Shown here: positions 32,788-43,600 of the stretch, piece by piece
Position numbering within the stretch: position 1 is the stretch's first letter
Layout: each line of letters starts with the position of its first letter
Assembly (NCBI GenBank): GCA_036625225.1
Contig: JAZKUF010000002.1
Span: 372,001 to 436,000, forward strand
DNA: 64,000 nt
Reading direction: 5' to 3'
From: Accumulibacter jenkinsii
GTDB taxonomy: Bacteria > Pseudomonadota > Gammaproteobacteria > Burkholderiales > Rhodocyclaceae
The notes under the pieces: generated by a model
Seen by the model: the letters and a program-made list of their open reading frames with translations, nothing else
Databases searched by the model: none
Told to the model about the DNA's origin: nothing
Translations under genes and position numbers: made by a program

Positions 32788-34701
32788 ATGGTCAAAGTCC
32801 TGCAACGAATCCTGCGCTGGCTGTTCCTGCGCGTCGAGAAGCTGTTCAACGCCGCTTTCGGCGACAAGCTGAACCCCTTCTACCACCTCGGAACGCTCAG
32901 CTTCTGGCAGTTCTGGCTGCTGCTGGGATCCGGCGTCTATCTCTACATCTTCGCCGATACCGGGGTGCATGACGCTTTCGAGTCGGTCGAGCGGATCACG
33001 CATGAGCAGTGGTGGGCGGGCGGCATCCTGCGCAGCATCCACCGCTACGCCACCGACGGCATGATCCTGACCATGCTGCTGCACATGCTGCGGCACTTTG
33101 CCTACGACCGCTATCGCGGCTTCCGGTCGTTCTCCTGGCTGACCGGCATCGCCCTGCTCTGGCTCGTTTATATCGCCGGCGTCAATGGCTTCATGCTCGT
33201 CTGGGACAAGCTCGCGCAGTTTGTCGTCATTGCCACCGCCGAGTGGTTCGATATCCTGCCGATCTTCAACGGCACGCTGATCCGCAACTTCCTCTACCAC
33301 GAAAGCGTGAACAGCCGCCTGTTCACCCTGCTCGCCTTCGTCCACATCGGCGCCCCGCTGATCGTCGCCATCGTCATGTGGGTGCATGTGCAGCGCATCC
33401 CGCGCGCGCGCATCAACCCGCCGCGGCCGACCGCCATCGCCGTCACCCTGATGTTCGTCGTCCTTTCGCTCGTCCGGCCGATCCTGAGCCAGGGAGGCGA
33501 GGCCGACATGTCGGTGGTGCCGACCGACATCGACTTCGACTGGTTCCAGCTGCCGGTCCTCGCGCTGGTCTATGTCATCGACCCGCTGCAGCTGTGGTAC
33601 TTGGTGATCGGCCTCACCGCCCTGCTCTTCCTGATGCCGTGGCTCCCGCCCAAGCGACAAGGGAGCGTCCGGGCGCAGAGCACGATCACCTTCCACCCCA
33701 AGCAGCAATCGGTCACCGCGCGCTTTGGCGAAACGCTGCTCGACGCCGGGCTGCGCCAGGACATCGACCTGCCCTACGAATGTCGCAATGGTGGCTGTGG
33801 CGTCTGCAAGTGCACCGTCCTCGAGGGCCGGGTTGACCCCGGGCTCTATCAGCCGAGCGCGCTGTCAGCGACCGAACTCGCCCAGGGCAAGGTGCTGCTG
33901 TGCTGCGCGACAGCGCTCGAAGACGTTGCCATCGAGTGCCAGGCGAGCAGCGCCCGCCACAGCCTGCAGGAGTACCGCGGGCGCGTCTTCAGGATGCAGA
34001 AGCTCACCGACGACGTCATGCAGGTGCTGCTCAAACTGCCCGGGGGCCAGCGGATCACCTTCAAGGCCGGTCAGTACGTGAACATCATCCTCGACGACGG
34101 TCAGCGGCGCGCATTCTCGTTCGCCAATCCGCCGCACGAAGACGGGTTCGTCGAGCTGCAGATTCGCCTGCTGCCCGGTGGGCGTTTCACCACACACGTC
34201 TTCGCAGCCATGAAGGAAGGCGACGAAGTCCGTTTCGAGGGCCCGCTCGGCGACTTCACGCTGCGCGAATCCGAGCGACCGATCGTCTTCGTCGCCGGCG
34301 CTACCGGCTTCGCCCCGGTCAAGAGCATGGTCGAGGACGCTTTCGCGCGCGATCTGCAACGGGAAATTCATCTCTACTGGGGAGTCAGGAGCCGCAAGGA
34401 TCTCTACCTGCCCGAGCTGCCGGCACGCTGGGCGCAGGAGCACGACAATTTCCACTTCATTCCGGTCCTCTCGGAACCCGCACCCGAAGACCACTGGCAC
34501 GGGCGCACCGGCCTCGTCCATGAAGCGATTCTCGAGGATTTCCCGGCTCTCCAGGAACACGAGATCTACGCCTGCGGTTCGCTGCGCATGGTCGAGGCCA
34601 TCTTCCCCTTCCTCAAGCAGCACGGGGCCGAGGACGGGGCCTGTTTCTCGGATGCCTTCAGCATCTCGGCGCGGTCGCTGGCTTTCCAGCCCCGACAGTA
34701 G
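32788..34701 (+). CDS. Cytochrome b-[2Fe-2S] ferredoxin-FAD/NAD(P) reductase fusion
   Basis: A 637-residue three-part fusion. Residues ~25-290 form a cytochrome b/b6-like membrane domain with His85/His99 and His186/His200, two pairs 14 apart, enough for two b hemes. Residues ~300-385 form a plant-type [2Fe-2S] domain with Cys332, Cys337, Cys340 and a later Cys372/373. Residues ~395-637 form a ferredoxin reductase with RAFSFANPP (flavin), VFVAGATGFAPVKSM (NAD(P)) and YACGSLRM. It could move electrons between quinol and NAD(P). A cytochrome b/b6 with fused NAD and flavin domains was reported from Accumulibacter metagenomes and proposed to let the TCA cycle run anaerobically. Start at the ATG before VKVLQRIL. 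Confidence 0.88.
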   Translation: MVKVLQRILRWLFLRVEKLFNAAFGDKLNPFYHLGTLSFWQFWLLLGSGVYLYIFADTGVHDAFESVERITHEQWWAGGILRSIHRYATDGMILTMLLHMLRHFAYDRYRGFRSFSWLTGIALLWLVYIAGVNGFMLVWDKLAQFVVIATAEWFDILPIFNGTLIRNFLYHESVNSRLFTLLAFVHIGAPLIVAIVMWVHVQRIPRARINPPRPTAIAVTLMFVVLSLVRPILSQGGEADMSVVPTDIDFDWFQLPVLALVYVIDPLQLWYLVIGLTALLFLMPWLPPKRQGSVRAQSTITFHPKQQSVTARFGETLLDAGLRQDIDLPYECRNGGCGVCKCTVLEGRVDPGLYQPSALSATELAQGKVLLCCATALEDVAIECQASSARHSLQEYRGRVFRMQKLTDDVMQVLLKLPGGQRITFKAGQYVNIILDDGQRRAFSFANPPHEDGFVELQIRLLPGGRFTTHVFAAMKEGDEVRFEGPLGDFTLRESERPIVFVAGATGFAPVKSMVEDAFARDLQREIHLYWGVRSRKDLYLPELPARWAQEHDNFHFIPVLSEPAPEDHWHGRTGLVHEAILEDFPALQEHEIYACGSLRMVEAIFPFLKQHGAEDGACFSDAFSISARSLAFQPRQ

Positions 34702-34738
34702 CGGCGGGGCAAGGGCACAGGCAGCGAGCCGGCTGGCC

Positions 34739-34774
34739 GCCGGGCAGGTGCGCGCCATGCAGCAGCTGCCCGGC
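34739..34774. terminator. Hairpin between convergent genes
   Basis: A 9-bp stem (34739-34747 with 34766-34774) in the 124-base gap between the fusion gene and tlpA. No T-run on either strand; weak support. Confidence 0.35.
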
Positions 34775-34825
34775 GTCTCGGGGAGGCTGCCAGGCCACCC
34801 CGGCGCCCACTTGGCAGCGACCCGC

Positions 34826-35401
34826 TCAGGGCGCGATCAGTCGTTCGAGGACAGGGACCAGCGTGGCTTCGTCAAGCCGGCCGAGGCGGCTGCTGTCGAA
34901 GTGGCCGTGGCGGTCGATCACCACCGTATAGGGCAGGCCCCTGACGCGCAAGCCGGACTGCTGCGACCCGTCGGGGTCGCCGACCAGCAGCGGGTACGCC
35001 ACCGGTGTCCGGGCGACGAAGGCCTGCATCCTCGCCACCTCGTCGAGCCCGATGCCGACAAACTGCACCCCCTGCGCCGCGTAGCGGGCCTGCAAGCGCG
35101 AGAAGACCGGCATTTCTTCGATACACGGCGCGCACCAGCTGGCCCAGTAATTGACCACCAGGACCTTGCCGCGCCACTGTGCGATCGCCTGCGGCCGTCC
35201 GGCGAGGTCGGGCAGGGTCAGCCTCATGATCGCGTCGGCGACCGCCTGCCCCTCTTCCTGCGGCAACTGCTGCGACGAGATCAGCCCGGGGGGAACGCCG
35301 GTCGGCGGCAGGCGATTGGCCGTCAGCAGGCGATAGCCCATCCAGCCGAGGGTCGCGAAGGTCGCCAGCGCGACCACCCCCGCCAGCACCAGAAGCTTCA
35401 T
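34826..35401 (-). CDS. TlpA/ResA-like thiol-disulfide oxidoreductase
   Basis: A 191-residue protein with an N-terminal signal anchor (VLAGVVALATFATLGWMGY) and a periplasmic thioredoxin domain with WASWCAPC (Cys90, Cys93) and the cis-proline in LPYTVV. TlpA-like proteins reduce cysteines of CuA sites or apocytochromes. Its start overlaps the stop of the second heme-copper subunit I (ATGA), so it is probably dedicated to maturing that protein. Confidence 0.85.
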   Translation of the reverse strand: MKLLVLAGVVALATFATLGWMGYRLLTANRLPPTGVPPGLISSQQLPQEEGQAVADAIMRLTLPDLAGRPQAIAQWRGKVLVVNYWASWCAPCIEEMPVFSRLQARYAAQGVQFVGIGLDEVARMQAFVARTPVAYPLLVGDPDGSQQSGLRVRGLPYTVVIDRHGHFDSSRLGRLDEATLVPVLERLIAP

Positions 35402-36720
35402 CGAGCGCGGCGCGGTGACATCGCCTGCAGACAGACGAGAACGAACAGCAGCCCGCCGATGACCGCGATCAGGCCGCCGAGGCCCATCATTCCCATGCCG
35501 AGCTTCTGCGGCAGTGTGGTCAGGAACTGGTCGGCGCCGGCGACCTTGCGCTGCACGCCGTAACCGCCGGACCAGGCCAGGCCGAGGATATGGATCAGCT
35601 GACCGGCGCCATAGACCCAGGGTTGCCAGAGCGCCATCCGGCTTTCGGCCCGGCCAAAGCCGAGGGTCGGCAGCAGGACGTAGACGAGGCCCATGAAAGC
35701 CAGCGTCACGCCCACCGTCGAACCATGGTAATGCGCCGGAATGACGACATTGACGCCGTGGATCAGGTAGCCGAGGACGCCGCCGAGCGCAAAAAGGACG
35801 AAGGAAGCGACGAAAGCCGACTTCGCCGGCGCTGCCGGCACGCTGCGCAGACGCCACAGCGAGAGCGCGCCGAGCAGGATCAACGGCCCCATCCAGGGGT
35901 GGCCCCAGAGCATCAGTTTGGCGAACAGTTCGACATGCGGCAGCGACCCCACCGGCACCAGCAGGTAGATCGCCGGAACGACGAGCAGGGGCAGCGCCCC
36001 GACCAGGAACAGGATGGCCAGCGTCCGTGGCGAAACGATCGACGGCCCGCCCAGAGACGCCGCAATCCACAGCCAGGCGACGACCATCAGCAGGGCGTGC
36101 TGGAACTGCAGCGTGTGCCCGCCCCCCCAGAAGAGCACTTCGTAATAAATTGTCCCTTCGATCCGGGGCACCAGCAGCCACGACGAGAAGAACGCCAGCA
36201 GCGCCAGCAGGGCGGCGACCGCGCCGAGGAAGGTCCCCAGCCGCAGCGGCTCGGCCAGCAGGCGGCGGGGCCAGGTGGTCAAGAGGGCACGCAGAACGGC
36301 AAGGCTCATGCCGGCGCCGAAGATTCCGAGCGAAGCAAAGAACAAGGGCTGTTCGAGGACCGGGATGTAGTTGTTGAGCACCGGTTCGGCGCCGGGAAAG
36401 AACGGCGAAACGGTCATCAGCGCGGTGGCCAGCGCCGCCAGGCCAAAGCCGCTCCAGCCCAGCCAGGCAAGCCCGCCGCCGCCGACGGCACTCCACATCA
36501 CCGCTGCAAAAGCCATGAACCAGACCGCCACCGACAGATCGACGTGCACCACCAGCGCCGCGCGGAACAGGTCCTTGAGCGGAAAGATCTCCTGAATGCC
36601 CGGCGTGCGCGACAGGACCAGCAGCACGGCCAGCAGACCCGAACCGATCAGCGCCATCACCCCCAGCCACAGCCAGGCGCGCGCGAGACGGACCGGAGTC
36701 CCGGAAAGGATCGCCGGCAC
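35398..36720 (-). CDS. Divergent heme-copper oxidase subunit I-like protein
   Basis: A 440-residue protein with 12 predicted helices. Heme ligands are recognisable: His59 in helix II (VVHVDLSVAVW), and His330 and His332 in helix X (VIPAHYHGST). The CuB site is altered: helix VI reads GGGHTLQFQH (His202 with Phe206 at the Tyr position), and helix VII has WGHPWMG with one His and a Pro instead of the usual His-His. There is no subunit II beside it; only TlpA is coupled to it. It could be a heme-copper branch with a different substrate, or a non-oxidase heme protein. The GTG start at 36720 is preceded by AGGAG 8 bases away; longer frames exist. Confidence 0.72.
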   Translation of the reverse strand: MPAILSGTPVRLARAWLWLGVMALIGSGLLAVLLVLSRTPGIQEIFPLKDLFRAALVVHVDLSVAVWFMAFAAVMWSAVGGGGLAWLGWSGFGLAALATALMTVSPFFPGAEPVLNNYIPVLEQPLFFASLGIFGAGMSLAVLRALLTTWPRRLLAEPLRLGTFLGAVAALLALLAFFSSWLLVPRIEGTIYYEVLFWGGGHTLQFQHALLMVVAWLWIAASLGGPSIVSPRTLAILFLVGALPLLVVPAIYLLVPVGSLPHVELFAKLMLWGHPWMGPLILLGALSLWRLRSVPAAPAKSAFVASFVLFALGGVLGYLIHGVNVVIPAHYHGSTVGVTLAFMGLVYVLLPTLGFGRAESRMALWQPWVYGAGQLIHILGLAWSGGYGVQRKVAGADQFLTTLPQKLGMGMMGLGGLIAVIGGLLFVLVCLQAMSPRRAR

Positions 36721-36940
36721 GACCGACACTCCTGAAGAAACGGACAAGACGGATGAATCCACTGCTGCCTCACAAAAAAAGGGCCAGGATCGACCTTTCG
36801 CCGGCAGGCATCGGCGTTCACCCTCAGGCGCTGCCGCCGAAATGCCGCGCCCGACCGACCCGGCGGGCAAGGGCGGCCGTGATTGTAGCAGCGGCAGCCC
36901 GGGACGACTCGCCCGATCAGCAGATTCGGCTCAACCGTCA

Positions 36941-36969
36941 TTGACCGCCGGGGTGTCAGCTTGTAGAAT
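36941..36969 (+). promoter_or_regulatory. Promoter of the tRNA cluster
   Basis: TTGACC (36941-36946), a 17-base spacer and TAGAAT (36964-36969), 11 bases upstream of the tRNA-Pro gene. The remaining gap back to 36721 shows nothing else. Confidence 0.65.
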
Positions 36970-36980
36970 GCGCCCTTTCT

Positions 36981-37057
36981 CGGGGCGTAGCGCAGCCTGG
37001 TAGCGCATCTGCTTTGGGAGCAGAGGGTCGTGAGTTCGAATCCCACCGCCCCGACCA
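36981..37057 (+). tRNA. tRNA-Pro(UGG)
   Basis: 77 bases including an encoded CCA. The acceptor CGGGGCG pairs perfectly with 37047-37053. Anticodon arm TCTGC-TTTGGGA-GCAGA gives anticodon TGG. The T-arm contains GTTCGAATC. Confidence 0.96.
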
Positions 37058-37132
37058 GTGGAACATGTGGCTTTTTTGAAAACATCAGAAAGCGGTACCG
37101 GCGGGAAGCAATTGCCAGGAAATGCAGAACTC

Positions 37133-37209
37133 GCGCCCGTAGCTCAACCGGATAGAGCACCGGCCTTCTAAGCCGGGGGTCGTGAGTTCGAGTCTCGCCG
37201 GGCGCGCCA
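37133..37209 (+). tRNA. tRNA-Arg(UCU)
   Basis: 77 bases with encoded CCA. The acceptor GCGCCCG pairs with 37199-37205. Anticodon arm CCGGC-CTTCTAA-GCCGG gives anticodon TCT. Confidence 0.96.
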
Positions 37210-37215
37210 GATAAC

Positions 37216-37292
37216 GGCGGTGTTAGCTCAGTTGGTAGAGCACTGGATTGTGATTCCAGTGGTCACGGGTTCGAATCCCGTACATCGCCCCA
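37216..37292 (+). tRNA. tRNA-His(GUG)
   Basis: 77 bases with encoded CCA. It has the extra 5' G (position -1) opposite C73 that marks tRNA-His. Anticodon arm CTGGA-TTGTGAT-TCCAG gives anticodon GTG. It lies six bases after the tRNA-Arg gene, so the three are likely processed from one transcript. Confidence 0.96.
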
Positions 37293-37541
37293 ACCGAACA
37301 GAAAGCCGAAGCCAGCAGGAGAATGGCTCGGCATCGGCTTTCGAATTCTTTCGAGTTATCCGATCGCTGCCGACCGAAGACCCAGAAAACCCGTCAGATC
37401 ACTGCCCGCCATGGCCGCCAGATCGCTCCCTTCGGCCTGCCCCGCCTCATATCCACTTGCCCACCATCGACCAGCCCTCGCCAATCGTTCGGCAGAATTC
37501 CCGCCCACGCCTGCCTGCAGACAGCCTGCCCGGCCGTGGCT

Positions 37542-37570
37542 TGTTCGCGCGCGGTATACCCGCTATACCA
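37542..37570 (+). promoter_or_regulatory. Possible promoter of the PKS gene
   Basis: TTGTTC (37542-37547), a 17-base spacer and TATACC (37565-37570), 31 bases upstream of the PKS start. Both boxes are imperfect. It is the only candidate in the 309-base gap after tRNA-His, which otherwise holds nothing recognisable. Confidence 0.35.
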
Positions 37571-37601
37571 ACCTATTGAACGCAACATTCAGGACGCAGA
37601 C

Positions 37602-40600
37602 ATGACGAGGCGAGTTGCCATTACCGGTCATTCGTTCAGGCTGCCGGGAACGACCAGCAGCCGCTACTGGCAGGATCTGCTCGACGGCAGAGATCTGGTG
37701 ACCGAAGTCGATCCGCAGCGCTGGGTGCAAGACTCTTTCCTGCATCCGAACCGGAACCACCCGGGCACCAGCTACACCTTCGCCGCCGGATCGATCGGCG
37801 ATGTGTCGACTTTCGACGCCGCTTTCTTCGGGATTTCGCCGCGCGAAGCAGCCCTGATCGATCCGCAGCAGCGCTTGCTGCTCGAAATGAGCTGGGAAGC
37901 AATCGAGAGTTCGGGCACCCCGCCGTCCAGCCTGCGCGGGAGCAACTGTGGCGTCTATATCGGGATCGCCAGTGCCGATTATTCGTACCGCATGGCGGAC
38001 GATCCGTCGGTGGTCGACGCAGCGACGGCGACCGGCAACACCGCCAGCATCGCCGCCAACCGCATCTCGTATGCTTTCGACCTGCATGGCCCGAGCATGG
38101 CGATCGATACCGCATGTTCGTCGTCAATGGTCGCTTTTCATCAGGCCTGTCGTTCCATCCTCAGCGGGGAAACGACGCAGGCACTCGCCGGCGGCGTCAG
38201 CCTGCACCTGCACCCGCATGGCTTCCTGATCTTCGCCAAGGCGTCGATGCTCTCCCGGCGCGGGCGCTGCAATGTTTTCGATGCCGCCGGCGACGGCTAT
38301 GTGCGCTCGGAAGGCGGCGGCATCTTCGTCCTCAAGGATTACGAGCAGGCGCTGGCCGATGGCGACCCGATCCTGGCGATCGTCGCCGCAACCGGGGTCA
38401 ACACCGATGGCCGCAAGTCCGGCCTGACGGTACCGAGTCCGCAGGCGCAGGCCGACCTGCTCGTCCAGACCTATGCCCGGGCGGGGATCGATCCGGCAGC
38501 GATCGACTACCTCGAAGCGCATGGCACCGGTACGGCGGTCGGCGACCCGATCGAAACCCGGGCAATCGGCGACGCACTCGGCAAACGCCGACCCGCTCAC
38601 CAGCCGCTGCCGATCGGCTCGGTCAAGAGCAACCTGGGGCACCTTGAAACGGCCTCCGGCGTTGCCGGTCTGGTCAAGGCCCTGCATTGTCTCCGCCACC
38701 GCCTGGTGCCGGCGACCATCGGCGTCAGGACCGTGAACCCGAACATCCGGCTCGCCGACTGGAATCTCGATCTGGTCACCAGCAACCGCCAGCTGAAGCC
38801 GACCGGCAAGCTGATCATCGGCGTCAACTCGTTCGGGTTCGGCGGCTCCAATGCACACGTCATCCTCGAAAGCGCTTGCCTGCCGCTTGCGGTCGCCGCG
38901 ACCACTTTACCGGCAACCGACCTGCCGCTGATCGTCTCGGCGCGTGACGGCGCTGCCCTCAAGACAGCGGCGCGCGACCTCGCCGGTTTCCTCGCCGGCC
39001 AGCCGGCCAGCGCGTGGTATGACATCGCCCATAGCGCGGCCTTCCGTCGCGAGCGGCACGAGCTGCGGGCAATCGTCTACGGCAGTCAGCCACAGGCCAT
39101 CGCCGCGGCGCTGCTCGACTTTGCCGACAGCTCCGCCGAAGCGAGTCCGCTGGAAACCGGCAGCGCCTTGCCCTCGCCCGCCGGACCCGCCTTCATCTAC
39201 TCGGGCAATGGCTCGCAGTGGGCCGGCATGGGCAAACGCCTGCTCGCCGAAGATGCCGGCTTTCGCGAAGCGGTACGCGAGGTCGACACGCTCTTCCGGC
39301 GCCATGCCGATCATTCGCTCGCAGACGAACTCGCCGGCAAACATGGTGAAGGACGCTACGCGTTCACGGAGATCGCGCAACCGGCGCTGTTCGCGCTCCA
39401 GGTCGGCCTCACGCAAATGCTCAGGCAACGCGGCATCCGGCCGCTCGTGGTGGCCGGTCACAGTGTCGGCGAAGTGGCCGCCGCGTGGGCGGCCGGCGCG
39501 TTGACGCTGGCTGACGCGGTCGAGGTCATCTACCATCGCAGCCGTCTGCAGGGAAGCACCCGGGGCCTGGGGCAGATGACTGCCGTTGGCCTCGGTGAAG
39601 CGCAAACCAGAGAACTCCTCGACGCGCTCGGCCTGACCGCTTCGCTGACGATCGCCGGCATCAACAGCTCGCGTGGCGTCACCGTCGCCGGGACGCCGCA
39701 GCTGCTCACCCGTTTCGAGTCGGCGCTGGCAGCCAAGGAGATTTTCCACCGACGGCTGGACCTCGACTACGCGTTTCATGGTCCGACCATGGATTCGATT
39801 GAAAGCGGGGTCCGCCAGGAACTCGCCGGACTGCGGCCACACGCGACCCGCCTTCCCTTCTACTCGACGGTCAGCGGTGATCGCTTGCCTGGCACGCAAC
39901 TCGACGCCGGGTATTGGTGGGACAACATTCGCCAGCCCGTGCACTTCGCGCAGGCGATCGCCGCCATCCTCGCCACCGGCGTCAACCTGTTCATCGAGGT
40001 CGGGCCCAATCCGGTCCTGCGCAGCTACCTCAATGACGCCCTCAAGGAACGGGCGGTCGAGGGACGCGTGCTGGCGACGGTCATCCGGGGCGATGATTCG
40101 CCGGCACGCATCCAGGCTGCCGCAAGCCAGGCAATGATCGCCGGTGGCCACGTCGATTGGCCGCTTTTCTTTCCTCAGCCCGCCCGCTTCGTCGAGCTGC
40201 CGACCTACCCCTGGCAACGGGAGCGCCACTGGCATCCGGTGACGCCGGAAGCGATCGGCCTGATCTACCGGCGCAAGGTTCACCCCCTGCTCGGCTACCC
40301 GCTGCCACAACACGAACTGACCTGGGAAAACCACCTCGACACGCAGCTCCATCCGGTACTCGCCGACCATGTGGTCGGCGAGGCGACGATCTTCCCCGGC
40401 GCAGGCTTCGCCGAACTCGCGCTGGCCGCTGCCCTGGCCTGGCCCGCAGGCGAGCCTGCGGCAGAGAATCCGGGAGAACTGGTCGAGATCGAGGAGCTCG
40501 AGATCCGCTCGCCGCTGCTGGTCGGTGATGAGCGCTCAACCATCATCCGCTCAGAGATCGATCCCGACGACGGCAGGCTGACGATCCTTGGCCGCGAACA

Positions 40601-43600
40601 GACCAGCAGCGACCCCTGGACCGTGCACAGCGTCGCGCGCATCCTGCGCGAAGCACAGGCGACGCTGCTGCAGACCCCTTTCCCCGGCCTGCCCGACCGC
40701 GCCCCCGATTTCGACCGGGATAGCCACGCGGCATTGACCCGGGCAGTCGGCATCGCCTACGGCCCAGCGTTCCAGTGCATCGACCACGGCTGGACAGAAG
40801 GCAACTCGGTACTCGCCGTGTACCGGATTCCGGCCGCCGTGGCGAGCCAGCTCGCGTCGACCCACCTCCATCCGGCCCTGCTCGATGGTGCTTTTCAGCT
40901 CGTCTTCCAGTTGCTGAAAGAGGCGATCGGGGCTCACAACGGTGTCGCTTTCGTGCCGACGCGGATGGGCCGCATCGCATTTTGCAGCGGCCAGTCGGAA
41001 CCTCTCTTTGCCCGAGCGACGCTGCTGCGGCACAGTGCGCGCTCGCTGCAGGCCGAATTTGCCCTCTTTGCCGCCGACGGGACACCGATCGCCGTCCTCA
41101 GGGACGTCCGCTTTCGCAGCGTTCGCCTCAGCCGCAGTGCCGCCGACCGGCTGCGTTTCCTCGCTTACCATGCGACGCCCGCGCCGCATCCGCTTGCCGC
41201 CGCTGCCGCGCCGAGCATCCCCTGCACGAGCGTTCGCGCAGCGCTCACCGATCTCGTCCGGCGGGCGGCGCTCAAGGGAAGCCATCGGCGCTACTCGGAA
41301 GAGGTCGATCCGCTGCTCGACATCTTGTGCAACCGCTTCACCCGACCCGCGCTGCAACGGCTTTCCAGCGATGGGCGACATCTGTCGTCGCAGCGGGTGC
41401 GCGCCTGCCAGGAGGCCAACCCGGAAACCGAGGCCTGGCTCGCGCATCTGCTGGCGCTGGCCGAAGACGACCAGTTGCTGACCGTCACTGCAAAGGGCTG
41501 GGAGATTCTGCCCGACCTGCGGCAGGAGTCTTCGGCGCAGGACATCTGGAACAGCCTGGTGGCCGACGACCCCGATTATTTTCAGATCGTGCATTCGGTC
41601 GGACGCGTCGGCATGCATCTGCCAGCCCTCCTGGACGGCAGCGCCAGCCTGGCGCAGATCTGCCCGCGTGAGTCATCGCTGACGACGCTGCTGCGCCAGG
41701 TTCTCGGGGTCGGCGGCAAACAGGGGCTCGGACAGGTGCTGCGCGAGCTGATCAGGCAGGGTCTGCGCGATCTTCCCGAAGGCCGGCGGCTCGGTGTCGT
41801 CGAGATCAGCGAAGGGACACCGTCGTTCGCCATGGACGTCTGCGTCGCCCTCGATTTCAACCGCGGCAATTACGCCTTTGCCAGTCCCTCGGCGGCGACC
41901 GTGGACGAAGTCGTCGGCCGCCTCAGGGAATCCTTCCCGAGCATCGAGACGCGCCTGCTGGAGAGCCCTCCGCCGGCCGCTAGTCACACCCTTGCCGCCT
42001 GTGCGATCGCCCTCGTCACGCTCGATTTCAGCAGCCTCGACCAGGCCTTCGCCGCCCTCGAACACGCGCGCCTGTGCCTCGCGCCGGGAGGTTCGCTGAT
42101 CGTCATCGGGCAGCACCCGGCGCGCTGGGTCGACTTCGTTTTTGGCGCCCGGCAAGCCGGCTGGCAGCGCTCACCAGGCGAGCGCTGGCTTTCCAATCAG
42201 CGATCGAGCTTCTATTGGCAGGAACAACTGAAGAATATCGGTTTTGCCGACGCCGAGCTTTTCGAGTTTTCTCCCGACACCCTGTCAGGCCCTTACCTGC
42301 TGCTCGGACAGCGCCCCGAAAGCAGGCAGCCGGCAGCCAGATCAACCAGATCGACCTTGCGTAGCTGGGTTCTGGTGGCCGATGCGGCCGGTTACTCGGC
42401 ACAGCTTTCCGATCAGCTGACCCGTAAACTGCAGGCGCGCGGTGATCTCGTCATCCAGACGACGGCGGACAGCGCGGCGCAGATCGAGGTGCTGCTGCGC
42501 GAGACGACCGCCAACTACGGCGAACTCGACGGCCTCGTTCAACTCACCGGTCTTGCCGGCGAAGCCGAGGGCAGCGCGGCAAAAGCACTCGAGCATCAAC
42601 TCGCGCGCTGCTCTATCGCCGCGGAGATCACCAGGGCCTGCGAGCGCGCGAAGATTCGAACCACCTGCTGGCTGATCACCGCCAACGCCGACCGCAAGCT
42701 GTTGCCGAATCGTGCCGCCGATGCCCTCGCGAGCACCGACGCCGCCCTGCACGGTTTTGCGCGCACGATGCAGAACGAAGCCGACCGCTGCCCGCTGCGC
42801 CTCGTCGACCTCGAACTGCCGATGGCCATCGAGACCGCCGCGACGGCGCTCGACCAGGAGTTCGAGCAAGCCGACGACGAACAGGAAATCATCCTCACGC
42901 GCAGCGGCGAGCGTTATGCGCCTCGCCTGCGGAGCGAAGAGCACCCCGACGCGCGCGCCCCGGCGCCGATCGAAGAACCGACCCTGTCGCTCGGTTTCCA
43001 GTTCCCCGGACAACTACGCAATCTGCGCTGGGAGGCACATCCCCGGCGTGCCCCCGCTGCCGACCAGATCGAGGTCGAGGTGCGGGCGACCGGCCTCAAC
43101 TTCCGCGACGTGATGTATGCGCTGGGCCTGCTCTCCGACGAGGCGATCGAGAACGGCTTCGCCGGGGCAACGCTCGGCTTCGAGTTTGCCGGTGTCGTCA
43201 GCCAGGTCGGTAGCGAAGGCAGCGCTTTCAGCACCGGCGATCGGGTGGTCGGCTTCGGACCGTCGAGCTTCGGCAACCGGGTGCTGACCCAGGCCGGGGC
43301 GATCTCGCATATTCCGTCCGGCATCTCGTTCGCCGCTGCGGCGACCATTCCGAGTACCTTTTTCACCGTTTACTACGGCCTGCATCACCTGGCTCGCCTG
43401 CAAGCGGACGAAAAGGTGCTGATCCACGGGGCTGCAGGCGGCGTCGGGATTGCCGCCATCCAGGTCGCCAAATGGCTGGGCGCCGAGATCTACGCCACCG
43501 CCGGATCGGACGAGAAACGCGATTTCCTGCGCCTGCTCGGCGTCGATCACATCTTCGACTCGCGCTCGCTCGCTTTTGCCGACCAGATCCTCGAACAGAC

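Noticed and set aside
36721..36870. Longer N-terminus of the second heme-copper subunit.
   Set aside because: The GTG at 36720 has AGGAG at 8-base spacing and places the first transmembrane helix normally; the extension is low-complexity.
37323..37601. Longer PKS start giving 93 more residues.
   Set aside because: The extra sequence begins 31 bases after tRNA-His, has the composition of an off-frame region, and ketosynthase homology begins only at MTRRVAITGHSFRLPG.
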